From Polyodon spathula (lineage: Eukaryota; Chordata; Actinopteri; Acipenseriformes; Polyodontidae), in NCBI RefSeq assembly GCF_017654505.1, contig NC_054534.1:22974252-23038251 (forward strand): a stretch of DNA of 64,000 bases, in the 5' to 3' direction. The notes beneath the pieces were generated by a model. It searched no databases. It was given only the letters and a program-made list of their open reading frames with translations, and was not told the DNA's origin. Position numbers and translations under genes: made by a program. Below, in pieces: positions 1 through 35,733 of this stretch (positions are counted from its first letter, which is position 1; each line of letters begins with the position of its first letter).

Positions 1-660
1 AGCTTGGCACAGGTCCTGTTTGCTGGTACTTGATATGCTGTGTTACAAGTAGTGTGCCATTGCATTGCAGTGTTGTAGCCTGATTTGGTCATTTTTCAAT
101 GAACACCAGGGATTTATTCACAAACCACATGTTGGCCCTGGAACCCCTGTGGTATACGCCTGTCTAAAATGTAGTAAAATGTGTACCTGCTGTCTGCTTT
201 GTCTTAATGTCTGAAGTTCATATTGTATAAGGGGGTGTAATGTAAAATTGAAAGGTTGTCACACCACAGGAACGAGTGGTGGGTAGTAAAAAGTTATATT
301 TGTGTAAATAGCCTTTGAATTTAGTTAACAGCTAGAAATGTTTACATTTTATACTAAAAGGTGTTTTAGTGCTACAGTATGTTATTTAAATTTTTATGTG
401 ATAGAATTAATGAGTTACATTTTGTACATACTTTGGATTTAGTAATTTAGTACTTTTAATGTTATGTCAAAATATAAAAAGAAAAAAAGGGGTAGAACCT
501 TAACAAGGTCTCTTTGTACATTAATCACTGTAATATAATTAAAGCATCACATTCTTGGACATTCCATTATAGTACATCTTATGTTGTTTTTTCATGTTTA
601 AAATCATTGGTGACAGTAAATTTTTGCTGATATAGACTGCAGGACACATGGTTATTTTTA
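1..660. other. Intergenic, nothing recognised
   Basis: AT-rich sequence without a supported gene or repeat family. Confidence 0.6.
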
Positions 661-694
661 TTAAAAAAAAAAAAAAAAAAAGTCATCTTTTGGC

Positions 695-787
695 ATTTGT
701 TGCAAACTTTAAACTTTGCTCCGTGCAACCCAAAGGGCATAGTCTTAAATTGGTATAACCTGAAGGGAGTCAAACGCCGTCCTCTTT
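695..787 (-). pseudogene. Scrap of Ty3/Gypsy reverse transcriptase
   Basis: Directly after the protease-like frame the minus strand reads LYQFKTMPFGLHGAKF, the conserved RT segment that normally follows hundreds of residues of polymerase. The N-terminal half of RT is therefore deleted. The match stops near 700, just before a poly-T run on the minus strand (A-run at 662-680 on plus). This is a remnant of the same element as the gag upstream. Confidence 0.75.
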
Positions 788-2088
788 CTAGATTCCGGGG
801 TCAGGGGTATCTGCCAATACCCCTTCGTTAAATCCAGTGTCGTCATATCTTACCTGCACCTGCATCACCTGCTGGCCAATAGTCGTATTCACACTGATCT
901 TGGGATAGAAGCATACATCCCCATGAATACATTTAATATGCTCCCGTCCCAATATATGTTTATGCCCCGGTGAGATTAGGCTCTCCTGTACTAGAGACTG
1001 ACCACACCCTGAATCCAGGAGAGCCTGAGTTTTTGTACCCTCCACTGTCACAGGAATAACAAAACCCGTGTGCTGAAGTGACTGAGGTAATTGAACGTGC
1101 TTACTTGGTTGGCCAAGGTCACACTCCATCACGTCCAACACCTCGGTGGACTGGTTTCTCGCCCCGAGGCTTCAGCAAGAGGTGGAAAAACTGGAGCCAT
1201 AAAAGGGGCTTGCCGATAAGGTGACTGTGCGAGATCCTGGTTCGACACCGCAGCAGCCCGTGGGTAGCTCCACCCTGCCCCGGTTCCCAGGCCGGGAGCT
1301 CTCACCGACACCCTCCGACAAAATCTCTGACTACCCCTTCCCCACAGTCCCTTCGCCCTCTCCAGGGCCAGTTGAGGGGATGATCCGGTAGCCATACTCC
1401 TTCCAGGCAGTCTCGCGGGTGTTGGCTCCGCTGCCTGGTACTGTTCCGCCAACTCGACCGCCAGGTCCAGAGTATCAGGTGCCTGTCACTGGACCCACAG
1501 CTGAGGTCCCAGGGCTAGACATTCCAAAAACCGCTCCACCACGATTAGCTCCACCAACCTGGCTTTGGTGATTGTATCCGGGTTCAGCCAGCCCATGGCG
1601 TAATCCTTTAGGCGGTGGGCAATGGCTCGTGGGTGCTCCCCCGCTGCAAACTGCTACTCCTGGAATTTCTTCCGGTAGCCTTCCGGCGTGGCCCCCACGC
1701 AATTAAGGATGGCCGCCTTCAGTGTGGGGTAATCCAGCATGCGATCCGGGGACAGCATCCTCGCCACTGCTTGAGCCTCTCCGATGAGCTGAGAGAGCAG
1801 GTAGCTAGTCCACTGTGCTTGGGGCCACCTGGCCGAGGTCGCCATGGCCTCAAACACCTCCAAATAGGCTTCAGGTCGATCCTCGACCATCATTTTAGTT
1901 GGCCTTTGCAACTGGAGGTCTGGACCTGCGGGTCTAGCTACCCCCTGCACCGCAGCAGTGAGAGTCTGGCACAGGAGGTCCATCATGGCTGAGAACTGTG
2001 TGGCATCCATGGCTTCTTTTTGGTGGTGAAGTATTTGTGCTCCTTCTGTGGGCGCACTGCTTTTATGGGCAATGCCAGTGAATCCCAC
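788..2088 (-). pseudogene. Decayed Ty3/Gypsy gag plus protease-like region
   Basis: From about 2010 downward the minus strand reads a capsid-like gag (MDATQFSAMMDLLCQTL..., then KMMVEDRPEAYLEVFEAMA and LSQLIGEAQAVARMLS), resembling the SCAN-like gag of vertebrate Ty3/Gypsy elements. One frame runs from 2088 to 1129 but is broken by TAG at 1656-1654 and TGA at 1488-1486. A different frame (1141-788) follows, with ALLDSGCGQSLV, a retropepsin-type D-S/T-G site. Such elements copy themselves through RNA; this copy cannot, because of the stops and the missing downstream enzymes. The stretch is much more GC-rich than its surroundings. Confidence 0.8.
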
Positions 2089-2099
2089 TCTAACACCAC

Positions 2100-2710
2100 G
2101 TGTGGAAAGGTGGTGGGTAATTCACTGACACGGGAGACAGAAAAGGTGTACTTGAAACACTACACAGGTGCCCAGTTTTATTTTGAGGTAGTTATTTCTT
2201 TTTACTGCAGAAGGCACTGTTGTCCGTCCTGGTAAACCAACTGAATGCAGGCGCACTCGCAGGTGCTCAAATAATAATGAAAACAGAAGGCGAAAAGAAA
2301 AAGGAAAATAAAACAGTAATAAAACTACAAATAGAAGGTGCTGAACTTGGCAGCGTTATCCCGGTCGTTGCTACCCGCACGACCCGGATCACCAACCTAC
2401 ACTAGCAGCTCTCTCAGCCTGCTATAAACAATATTTCGGGGGGTCTTCTCAAGGGTTCCCCGCTGTCACTATCTTTCTTTTGTTTTTCAATTTCTTTCTC
2501 CGGTTTCTTTTCTCCCGGCTGGTTCTCGGTCCTGGACCAGCACTTCCACACACTCAGCGCGTCTAAAAGGGCAGGCCTGAGGAGACAGTAATGTTCTTAT
2601 AGGGCTAACAATTTCCCAAGACCTGCCTCCCAGCCATTCAGAGAGAGGGAAAGTCCACACACCCCCTTTTCACACCTCCCCGTGTCAGCAGAGATCTCCC
2701 CATGCTACAC
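2100..2710 (-). mobile_element. LTR/leader-like region of the Gypsy remnant
   Basis: Upstream of gag on the minus strand lies GC-rich sequence with a TATA-like CCCTATAAGAAC at about 2605-2594 and an AATAAA within TCAAAATAAAACTGGGC near 2180. This promoter-then-polyA order is that of an LTR. I did not find a partner LTR or a target-site duplication in the window, so both ends are approximate. Confidence 0.5.
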
Positions 2711-5611
2711 ACACCTTTGATCTACATGTCCTTATACTGTATATTAATCTGCTTCCTAAACTATTAGAATGCTACGTTTCTTGGAAGGGTGTCTCAATCG
2801 ATAATTTTACAGAAAAGATAGATTAGATTTACTGTAGTAACATATTCCCATAATCATGTCTAATATGCATCCCTTGTTAATCCACTTCAATTCAGCAGAC
2901 CGAGAAATTACAAAACAGAAGGGACAAATAAACCCTTTGACTAATTGAAAAAAAAAAAAAAAAAAAAAAAACATAAAACTTAATGCAACTGAATTGAGCA
3001 GATAGTGGGATCTTTTAAAAACAGTACTTTGCTGTGTGAGTGCCCTCTTGTGTATTATTACAACATTGCACAAGAAGTATCTTTGAGACATCACATCTGA
3101 CTTTAGGGTTCCGTTTTCCTTATTCATAAAATGGCTGCTAAATAGGCAGTTACATTTTTTTTATTTAAAGCTGGCATTTGTAGCTTCCGGTTGAAGAAAA
3201 TAATTTAACTGTTTGATTGTGTCATTTCCTAGAAATAGACTTCCAGATGCTCGATATGATTCTCTGATTGTTCACATGGGGAAGCTAATGGTGTTTATAC
3301 ATTTTTGTTATTCCACTTCGGTGGGATAACGAGTGGGATAACATAAGTGCTTACTGGAACTAGTTTTGAATGTGTCTTTGCTTACATTCCAGTCCAGTGG
3401 TGTGCTGCTGACATTCAGGGTGGAGGCGCGCCTTGGTTGTTCAAACAATACTGCCACTGATAAGTGTTTTATAACAACTTTAAAATGTCTGAAATCATTT
3501 CAAATTGCTATTGTCGTTTTAATTTTGACCCAGATTTCCTTGAACGAGTTTAGTCAACAAATGGCAATCTGCCTTCGTCTGACTTATCTGAACAGCCTGT
3601 AACTCTTTCACTAACACTGGTAACTGTATGAAACAACAAAGAGGCTGCAAACTGACAGACCGGGCTCAAGGTTCTATCTAAAAGAATGGTTCTGAAGTGG
3701 CCATAAACAGAGTTTAAAATAAATCTGCGTCGAAGCAATCTGTTTACAATGAAAGTAAAGATCTGCAAGTAAGATAATCCTTGAATTAATTGATTTACTG
3801 TAATATAAAGAATGTACACATTTTATTGCCATTTATTTTAAATATATACTTGGAGTATAAACATAATACCGAATGATTATTTATGGTTTATGGTTTTTAT
3901 TTGCCTTAGGGGGGCGTACTTACATAAATAACTCAGCCATCTCAGGGCTTCATCATCATCCTTCTGTAAAAAGAAAACTTATACCTCAAATGATCATACA
4001 GTATCCTCTCTCTATATAATAACCAAATATTAGCACTCAACTTTAATTTTTTTTGTAATTGGAGGTGATACATAGAAACTTTGATAACTTCTGAATAACA
4101 GTCAAATGGAGCAAGAAAGCATGAGGGAGTGGCAATGACACAGAGTTCTTATAAAAAAAATAGTATTTTCTTTTTATTCACAAAAAGCAACTTTAAGACA
4201 TGCTGGAACATGTGCAGCTTCCTGCTTGGGTTATACCGTTTACATTATTCCTCCTTAGCCTTTGGTTAAAAAAGGGGTCCTGCAATTATCTCACTGCAGA
4301 CAGTGGATTTAACCAACAGATAATGTGTTCTGTGTAAGAATACAGCTTTTTCTTTTTTTTTCTTTTTTTTAAGTATTATTATTATATTTAAACACATTCG
4401 TTTTCAGTGTTAATAATGTATTTGACTCAATTACTCATTTCCACATATCCATTTTTTTTCATTCAGTATGATCAATTGAACCTATAACCATGGGTATATG
4501 TTAAAGATGCCATTAAGAAGCGTTGCCCCAAACATTAATGGTCATCAGTTAGAAAAATGAACCACAGCAGGAAGGGGAACCAAAACCGGCAACTCCAGTT
4601 TCTTCTGTTTGTGCTTACATAGCCACAAACGGAAGATTTGAATAAGAAAATGCAAAATCTATATAGGTGGAATGAACCAAAAATCCAAGGAACTGCATGC
4701 TGACCACAGTTCAAGTCTACCCTGCATTGTACTGTCAGCATGCGCGCCAGACGAGGGCTACAGTTGCAGGGTCTTCAAAAGCATATTTTTATTGAGAGTT
4801 AACCGTATAGTCAGAACAGGTGCTCTGTGTCGAGTGTTTCACTTTTTAAAACCCAACTCTTTGAAACGAAATGTAAATTCAGAACAGATAAAGAAACCTC
4901 TTCAGTCGAAATGTCACTTCTCACTGCTCGTTAAATATGAATAGAAATAATAAAGTATACCGGAAAAGTATTTGGCATCATTCACTTATGTTGTAGCAGC
5001 AGGTCTCTTAAAGCAAATCGATCTGGAAAACAGTACATTTGGTAAAACTATTAAGAAACGTAGTCTATATACTGGCAAAGGCACTTGCTGAAACTAGAGG
5101 TCTACCCAATAAAACGTGGGAGTCACTTTGTTTGTATCTGCAACCCAACGGAAATGACAAGGATTATACATACAATGCTTTTATTTAAAACATAAATATC
5201 GGCAAATATTATAGCCAGTGCAGCTAGTTCAAAAGGCAAGGCAACTAATTTTGGTAATTTCCAATTTCATGTCTACATGAGAATCTTTTATGTCTTGATA
5301 ATCAGCTTGTGTTAGTATAGCATTACAATTCCATGCAGTTTGACAAACTTGGACATAACTCATACAAAGGCAGTCTGTCTAAAAACCATATGTTGAAACA
5401 TTTGGGATCCAGTGGCTTTGAAAGGAAATGAAAGCATAAGTACTGAGCTTCAAGTCTTGAACAAAAGAGTAAGGACACTTAAGACATTTCTTAAATATGA
5501 TTGGACTGTTCAAAGTTCAAAATTACTTTGTCTCCTTGAAAAAAAAGTCGTGTCTCAAAGATCATCTGCTATGGAATCCTAGGTTTGTAGGTTTGCCTAA
5601 ACTTTATAAGA
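2711..5611. other. Intergenic, nothing recognised
   Basis: A poly-A run at about 2948-2971 and short T runs only. Open frames are under 110 codons and lack motifs. Confidence 0.65.
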
Positions 5612-6260
5612 GGCTGTCACAAAGACAGCTGGAGTGGGGGATGTCCGACCAGAAACAGGAAAATAAACAGAGAGAGGTGGAGTTTGGTGGAGCTGAGCGA
5701 ATGGTCTCGCTCAGCATTTAATGAATGAACAGACAGTCAGAAAATAAACGGTTGTAACAAACAAAAACAGGACATGGCACATTCACCAAAATAAACAGAC
5801 AAACAAAATGGACTAAACAAAACACGGTGAGCAGATATTTAACTACCACTACTAATATTATTATTATTACCTCCGTCTCCAATCCCATTCTCCACTCACC
5901 GAACACACAGCCCCGAGTGGGTGAAAACATGATGCTTTTATGCAGCTGTACCGAGACTCGACTGCTAATCAATCATTCAATTGGAGTCGTGGTACAACTG
6001 CACGTGAATTAATAAAGTGCAATTCCCCGTGCTCACATATTATTACATTTTACTTGGACGTGAAGTGCTGTGCAATCCTCGTGCCTAAATACAAATATAC
6101 ATTTTAAACACTCGTGTTACACAGACCCGTTTATATTCTGTGTACCAATGACTATACACCAACATTAAAACACAACACATAATTCACAAAATACTAACAG
6201 GGGCGGGCACTTTTACTCAAGAGACTTTAACAGATGGGGGGGTCAGAAAGGGTGAAATAG
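5612..6260. mobile_element. Unclassified interspersed repeat, LTR-like
   Basis: The block starting tgtcacaaagacagctgg and running to gcgggcacttttactcaagagac differs in composition from its flanks, and the style recalls repeats I associate with sturgeon-like genomes. It begins TGTCACA, as many LTRs do, but I found no matching end or target duplication. There is no convincing coding content; short open frames at 5497-5721 and 5827-6012 look accidental. Confidence 0.35.
6002..6112 (+). repeat. Two-unit diverged tandem repeat, about 56 bp each
   Basis: Units 6002-6057 and 6058-6112 both begin ACGTGAA, share GTGCAAT, C..CGTGC and ACATTTTA in the same order, and differ by scattered substitutions. 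The repeat lies inside the interspersed block above. Confidence 0.55.
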
Positions 6261-7152
6261 AGCTCAAGAAGTAAGCAGCACCCTTTCAGCCATATTTAAA
6301 CTATATTAAACACAATTCAGTTTGGTAATAATGTTTGTTCTTTTCATCTTATACATTGCTTCTGAATTAATCTGTGTGTATGTTGACCTGAATCCAAGTT
6401 TAAAACAAACTGAATGTCAGACTGAAAAAAAAAACAAAAAAACAACAACCCTGAAAAACAGGTAACGCTAACAAATCAAGCCTGTAGATTTAAAATGACA
6501 TACTGTATCTGGCATGAAAAAGACATTAGGCCTCAAAAGAGAACAGTCATGTCTTTTCAGGTTTTGTGCAATACCTTCCACTGTGTTTGGATATTAATTC
6601 TCAAAAATATAGAAAGTCATAAAGATAGATGAAGAGTGTGAACTATAGTTGTCAAGTCAGTAGATTTTTAAAATTCTTACTGGTAACACATTAGACGTGC
6701 AAAGCTTTGATTCTGAAATTCTGCAGCTGTAACATACTTTTCCACAGTTCCAATGAATTTACCATTTACCATACATCTTATGTTTATGCTTTATTTGTTT
6801 TAATTCACATGTATTTTACTGATATTTACTACACTTTTCAAATATTTAATTGTGGCAATCTTTATAGACTGCTTGGAATCTTTCAGCCAATCAGAGTGCA
6901 TGTTTCACCTTTTGCTTTACACTACACATCACAGAGAAACCCTATTCATGATGTCATTTTACTTTGCTGTACTGTCCATATCAGTGTGGTTGACGACACC
7001 TGCTTTAAAAAATCATACCTTAGGCACATCTTGGAATTCTATTGAACTGTGAAGTCCATATAACATGGAAACATCCCAATCAGCCACATACCTCAGCCAC
7101 CGAATGGTATTCTCTTCTGTCTTAGTGTTATGATATGTGAACTGAAGCTTAA

Positions 7153-7640
7153 AGAATAAGTAGCGGGGTTCCGAAAAATATTGTATTATACGTATTGCTA
7201 AAACTGTTTAAATGATGTACCTTTTGCTTTTCGTTGTTAACATTCTGACAACTTTTTACACTTATAATTTTGAAGTCTGTTTCAAAGCTATTTTCAAAAT
7301 GGCTGCTCTAGTGCACTGGGGTTTGAGATTTGCCCTCTAAATCACTGCAGGAAGAGCGATTTAAAAAAACAAGTGCTCTGGCTTTTCTGTTCCATACCAC
7401 ATCATTGATCGTTATTACTTTGTTGACTGTTTGACAACGTGGGCAATCATCCTTATACTACCAGTGCACTAGAGCAGCCATTCTGAAAAGAGCTTTGAAA
7501 CAGACTTTACAGTTATAAGTGTAAAAAGTTGTCAGAATGTTAACAATGAAAAGAGAAATTACAGGTACATTATTTAAACAGTTGTAGCAACCCATGGGGA
7601 CGTGTAATGTTAATTTTCTCGGAATCCCACTACTTACTCT
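7153..7640. mobile_element. Long inverted repeat, foldback or MITE-like element
   Basis: Arm 7153-7319 and arm 7461-7640 are reverse complements over most of their length. Shared runs include TTAACATTCTGACAACTTTT, GTCTGTTTCAAAGCT and GGCTGCTCTAGTGCACTGG near the spacer, and AAGTAG.GGG.TTCC at the outer ends. A spacer of about 140 bp separates them and there is no transposase frame. The arms are diverged, so the insertion is not recent. Confidence 0.8.
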
Positions 7641-8879
7641 ATAAATCAAATGTTTTTGAAATCTCAAACATTCTTGATAGCATAACATGTGATATGCATA
7701 TGCAACAGTAATAGCTTTTGACTACAGGATAGCCTTCTAATATCCTAAAGTCCCAAATGTAAGAATAAAATCTCTGTGTCAAAAATGATTAACTGCAAAT
7801 GTACCAAATACAAAAGATCATTATGAATTTACAAAGTTATTTTGCAAGTATTCCACCAGTAGTATAGCTACCACGGAAGAGCGCAATTGTTATCTGCATG
7901 TTATTACATGGTTATCTGCACAGCAATCTAAAGTAATTAGACTGTACCTGCAGTCCTAGTGATTTGCAGTTGCTCTACACAATCTAACTGAAATCTGTAG
8001 TCATTTTACAGTATTGAATTTACATCCACTGCAGTGTTTTCTTTATGGGTACAGTCATCTGGGATAAGACTTCACAAGTCAGGTTGAGTTGTTCTATGGG
8101 ATATACAGTACATGTTAGGATCTCAGGGCAAAAATATGACCCAGTCTTTTTGGGGTTCATTGTAGATGATGAAAATATGACCTAATTTAATAGGTGTTAA
8201 GGCTTATGGCATTTTCTTAAGCTATGAACCACGAACCATGCTTTTTATATTGCACACATGATGCTGGCTAAACAAGTGCTTTAGGTTTTCTGCTTTATAA
8301 AGCAAGTTCATGAATAGCGTAGTATCCATGGTCACCATTAGAGTGCGTCTTGTTAAAACAGAGAGTTTTAAAGTGAGGTAAAGGGCAGCAGCTCCTCTGG
8401 TGGCAGAGAATGTAAACCACAGCTGCTATAATAAAGAAATCTGGAAAAGGGAATAAAGGACACAGATTCATGTTCTTACATTTATTATTAGGAATTATTA
8501 GGGCATCTTTTATACCAACTACATTTCAATTTAACATTTTTCTTCAAAGCAACACACTTTCCAGTTTTGAATCTCAATATTTTCTTTCATTCTGTGGATA
8601 CAAATATTTTCTCAGTAATTATTAAATGTCAAAGTTGGGCTGCAAAATGAGTATTACAATAATCAACATTTTTAGGCAATTTTGTGAATCAAAATACATA
8701 TGTTTCTTTTTTTTGCTCACTTTTTCTCTCAATAATATTTTAAGAATTTATTATAATGATAAAAATTATTTATATCTTCACACCATAAAAAAAAAAAAAA
8801 ACCAGAAGCTGAAAGTGACAGTTGAACTGTTCTTTATAAAAAAGACCCCACTGTTAACAAATAATAAAAATATCCTATA

Positions 8880-8990
8880 ACCAGGAGTAACAGGTGGTGA
8901 GAATCGAGCCCCTGCTGCACCACAAGCATGAGGTGCTACTCCCCGCCCTGCAGCTTCTTTTGTATAAAAATAGGATCTGCGTGCCTGTTT
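8880..8990 (-). mobile_element. Possible tRNA-derived SINE head
   Basis: On the minus strand GGGGAGTAGCACC...GGTGCAGCAGGGGCTCGATTCTCACC resembles a tRNA-like A-box/B-box arrangement (B-box-like GGCTCGATTCT). I cannot draw a full cloverleaf or find a 3' tail, so it is a candidate repeat rather than a tRNA gene. Confidence 0.35.
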
Positions 8991-13484
<4,494 letters not shown>

Positions 13485-13676
13485 CCTTCATCAATGGAAA
13501 TAACATTGTAACAGAAACTTTGACATTCTGTACACAAATGTGTATAAAATTAAAATAATTGACAAAAACTGTTTGTTTTTAGTCACACAAACATCAGTTG
13601 CTGATATGTTATCAACGAGCATTTCTCGTTATATATCAAAACATATACAATTTTGTGTACGTTACTGTTCAGTCGT

Positions 13677-13681
13677 TATAT

Positions 13682-13726
<45 letters not shown>

Positions 13727-13744
13727 TATATATATATATATATA
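13677..13744. repeat. (TA)n microsatellite
   Basis: Interrupted TA repeat about 200 bp after the larger one. Confidence 0.97.
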
Positions 13745-14170
13745 CTGAGTAAAACTCTTCATAGTTAAGATAAATAGATATCAAAAAGCATATACCCTCT
13801 TAATCAGATGTCCAGGCACAGGTTTTTTCTGTTTGACAACGGTTTCCTTTTAAGATCTGTAAGTAGACGTGTGTATAAGTGAGCTGACTTTTCCTGTATT
13901 GTAGTTTTCTGTTTGTGTGTGTGGCTAGATATATGTCACAGTCCTCCACGACTATATTGTAAATGAGATGAGATAATGAAATCCAGATTTTAAATACAAT
14001 TTAATTTTAAAAAGTTCCTTTTCAAAAAATAAACTTTTTGACCAAATTAACATTCATAAAAATGTGTGATTCTGTGCAGTATACAGCTGTAATAAAGTAG
14101 AGGATAGCAAATCTTTACCATTTTTACTTTTCTGACTGTTTGTTAATTTAAGCAAATATGACACAAAACA

Positions 14171-14412
14171 ATGGTTACGTGCTGTTTTTTTTTTTATATC
14201 ATGATGGTGACAGATGAATACTAGAAATTACTTTTATAAATAACATTACAAACTGCTGTAAGGTAAATGACAACAGCATATTATCAACTATATTAACAGT
14301 TTTGCATCGTCAGCAGCTGGAAGTACGTTTTTACTTTCTTTTAGTATAAATCTAAAGTATTATGTTCATAGCTGTATACTCTGTATTGAAGATAGGTAGA
14401 TAGTACTACATG
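14171..14412. repeat. Diverged duplicate, copy A (SYK 3' flank or 3' UTR)
   Basis: Matches 16424-16678 in the same orientation. Shared stretches include TTTTATAAATAACATTACAA, GGTGACAG.TG.ATA, TTTGCATCG.CAGCA, GTTTTTACTTTCT and AGATAG.A. This copy lies downstream of the SYK stop, probably in the 3' UTR or just beyond it. Confidence 0.75.
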
Positions 14413-14638
14413 TGTAAATACTGCTCATATAAAACTAAACTTACTGCTTTGTAAGCAACAAAGCAGTGAAGTTAAAAACAAACAAACTAACAAGTGAACA
14501 GTCAAACTGAAAATGTATTTAAAAAGAGATTAGCCACCCTGTTACTCTTTTCCTGTCAACAGAGATATGACACATTAAGATACATATTTACATCACTGCA
14601 AGCCTGCTGTGGGGACCACATATTGGAATTAGATTTTG

Positions 14639-14644
14639 TTTATT
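14639..14644 (-). terminator. syk: Candidate SYK polyadenylation signal AATAAA
   Basis: AATAAA on the minus strand, about 275 nt past the SYK stop. It is the first canonical hexamer I see downstream. The true 3' end could lie further on, since mammalian SYK has a long 3' UTR. Confidence 0.35.
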
Positions 14645-14917
14645 ATTTTGCAGTCATTGATTTGATTGTGAAATCATTGTAAATATATTATCTCAATGGA
14701 ATCATGCAATCATTTTTCAAAGATAGATAAAAAAAGGTGATACACCTAGGTTCATCCAAGTAGTTGATGTTGTATTCCTAATCCGAAACAGAAGTAATGA
14801 AAAAAGCAGTGAAGCAAGAATCTTACAGTATTAACATCTGCTGAAAAGGGTTCTTTATATTGCTGCAGATATTCAACTGTAAAATAATGTCTCAGGCATT
14901 GTGCCCATAAAAACAAA

Positions 14918-34054
<19,137 letters not shown>

Positions 34055-34120
34055 TTTGTCAGTCTAGTTTATGTAATTTCTAAAAAGAATGCTCAGCTTC
34101 TTAACCTTCTGGATGAACAC
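34055..34120 (-). other. syk: SYK 5' UTR part of the first coding exon, with upstream splice acceptor
   Basis: Reading the minus strand toward the ATG at 34054-34052, a pyrimidine tract (cttttcttttccattag) ends in AG at 34122-34121, and 66 nt of leader follow before the ATG. This implies at least one non-coding exon further upstream, as in other vertebrate SYK genes. The ATG is supported because [16 protein letters not shown] aligns with the start of SYK before the N-SH2 domain. A second in-frame ATG lies four codons on. Confidence 0.75.
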
Positions 34121-34980
34121 CTAATGGAAAAGAAAAGTGAAATAAGTCATAACAAGTAGAGCATAGCCAATTAATCCAGTTCAAGGTAACCTCACTGTTT
34201 AACAATATTTAAGAAAAGGTAAGAATAGCAGTTTTTTTGAGGCCACACAAAATATGTAAATATATCTTTAACTTACCTTAAAATTTTTATTTAAAAACAT
34301 GCACGACTAATACTTTACCTAGCAGTTATGGAATGAAGTGCTATACTTTCTCTTGCATTTGTATTGCTTTATCAACCTTTAGACTATTGAAAAATAATTT
34401 AAAGGTTCTTCCCTTTGTTTCCAACACAAACCATGTGACAGGGTTACTTATGATTTACATTTTTAACAATCTTTTTTTTAATTATTATGATAATAGATTT
34501 TGAGTAAGGGTGATAATTTAAAAGTGTAAGTATTACCGTGTTTCTGTAAGTAGATAAACAATCCTCATTCAACTTACATAACTTGAATAAAACAATTAAA
34601 TTGAAGGGCTCTTAGGTGTTCTTAGGTTTGTCTTTTTTAATTCTGTAACATTTACAGTTGATTTGTGCTCTTCTACTAATGACACTTTGGAGTGAAAGGC
34701 TTATGAATGTTCCTGTGTTTGCCGTTGCATTTGCTTTTATTTTCTCATTGATTAATAACTGGCCAATTTAAAAAGAAAGGGGGGTATGAAATCAGCTTAT
34801 ATTGTAAACAGGAACAGAAAAATGAAAAAAATAAAGAGCCAAATAGTATCATGAACCATTAGTTTGTTGTAAACGATGCAATAGTAGATATTTATTGTGT
34901 ATTGACTGTTGTATTTATTTGTTTCTCTTGTGTGTTCTTCTTTAGATTTAAGTTGGGGTTAAGTGAAGTGTGTTATGTGG

Positions 34981-34985
34981 GAGTT
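34981..34985 (+). repeat. Left target-site duplication GAGTT of the solo LTR
   Basis: Five bases immediately before TGTGACAG, repeated exactly after the LTR end. Confidence 0.9.
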
Positions 34986-35728
34986 TGTGACAGAAAGACG
35001 ATGGTTCTTGGTGGTAAATCTCCCTCCTGACCTGTGAGGGTGCTAAGTAATGGAGACAGAGTACCATGGACTAATTGGCCTGACATTTTGTTCCGAGGGT
35101 TAAAAGGAAGTCGGTCATTTAGAAACTTCGATACAATAACTCATTAACACGGAAGGGAAATGACGTGGCAGCCACGGATTGGAGGAGTAGCTGCAATCAT
35201 AGGGGTTACCAAGGGGTCATGAATGATGGTATAAATAGGGGTCGAAGCGAAGTAATCTGTTCCTTTGTTTTGGTTAATATAAAGTGACCCGAAAGGACTT
35301 GTGTTGTTGTGAAATAATTGTGAGTGTTTGTTTTGTACTGTCTATTTGTTATTTGTTATCACTAGACAGCTATCACATTCTGGAGCTGTCGCCAGAGGCC
35401 AGCACAAACCTAGAACAACACTGCACTAATATCACAATAAACTGTATTTGTACCACAATCACTAATTCACTCACTAAAAGGACTTGTGTGTGTGTTTTAT
35501 GTTTAATGGGGATACAATAATGAGACTATTATTTTGGGACCAGCTTGGGGATTATAAACATAAGTAATACACACCGCTGTATTACTTACCAGCATTATTA
35601 TTTACTATTTGTTTTGCCGTCAAGCACTGGACAAAAACAATTAAAAAACAAACCTTTGCACCTGGATTAAAATTGTTTGTCTGTTCTTTGATCACCTGCA
35701 CCTACACACTATTAACCGCTTTGCCACA
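34986..35728 (+). mobile_element. Solo LTR with perfect 5-bp target-site duplication
   Basis: The 743-bp unit begins TGTGACAGAAAG and ends TTTGCCACA, the TG...CA form of an LTR with short inverted ends (TGTGACA/TGCCACA). It is flanked by GAGTT at 34981-34985 and GAGTT at 35729-35733. Inside lie a TATA box (TATAAATA, 35230-35237) and AATAAA (35436-35441), in the order U3 promoter then polyA signal, so it is oriented plus. No internal retroviral or Gypsy genes adjoin it, so it is the usual product of LTR-LTR recombination. It lies about 870 bp upstream of the first SYK coding exon, in antisense orientation. Confidence 0.92.
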
Positions 35729-35733
35729 GAGTT
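35729..35733 (+). repeat. Right target-site duplication GAGTT of the solo LTR
   Basis: Five bases immediately after the terminal CCACA, identical to the left copy. Confidence 0.9.

Noticed and set aside
35284..35520. 78-codon plus-strand frame
   Set aside because: Lies inside the solo LTR and has no protein similarity I can recognise.
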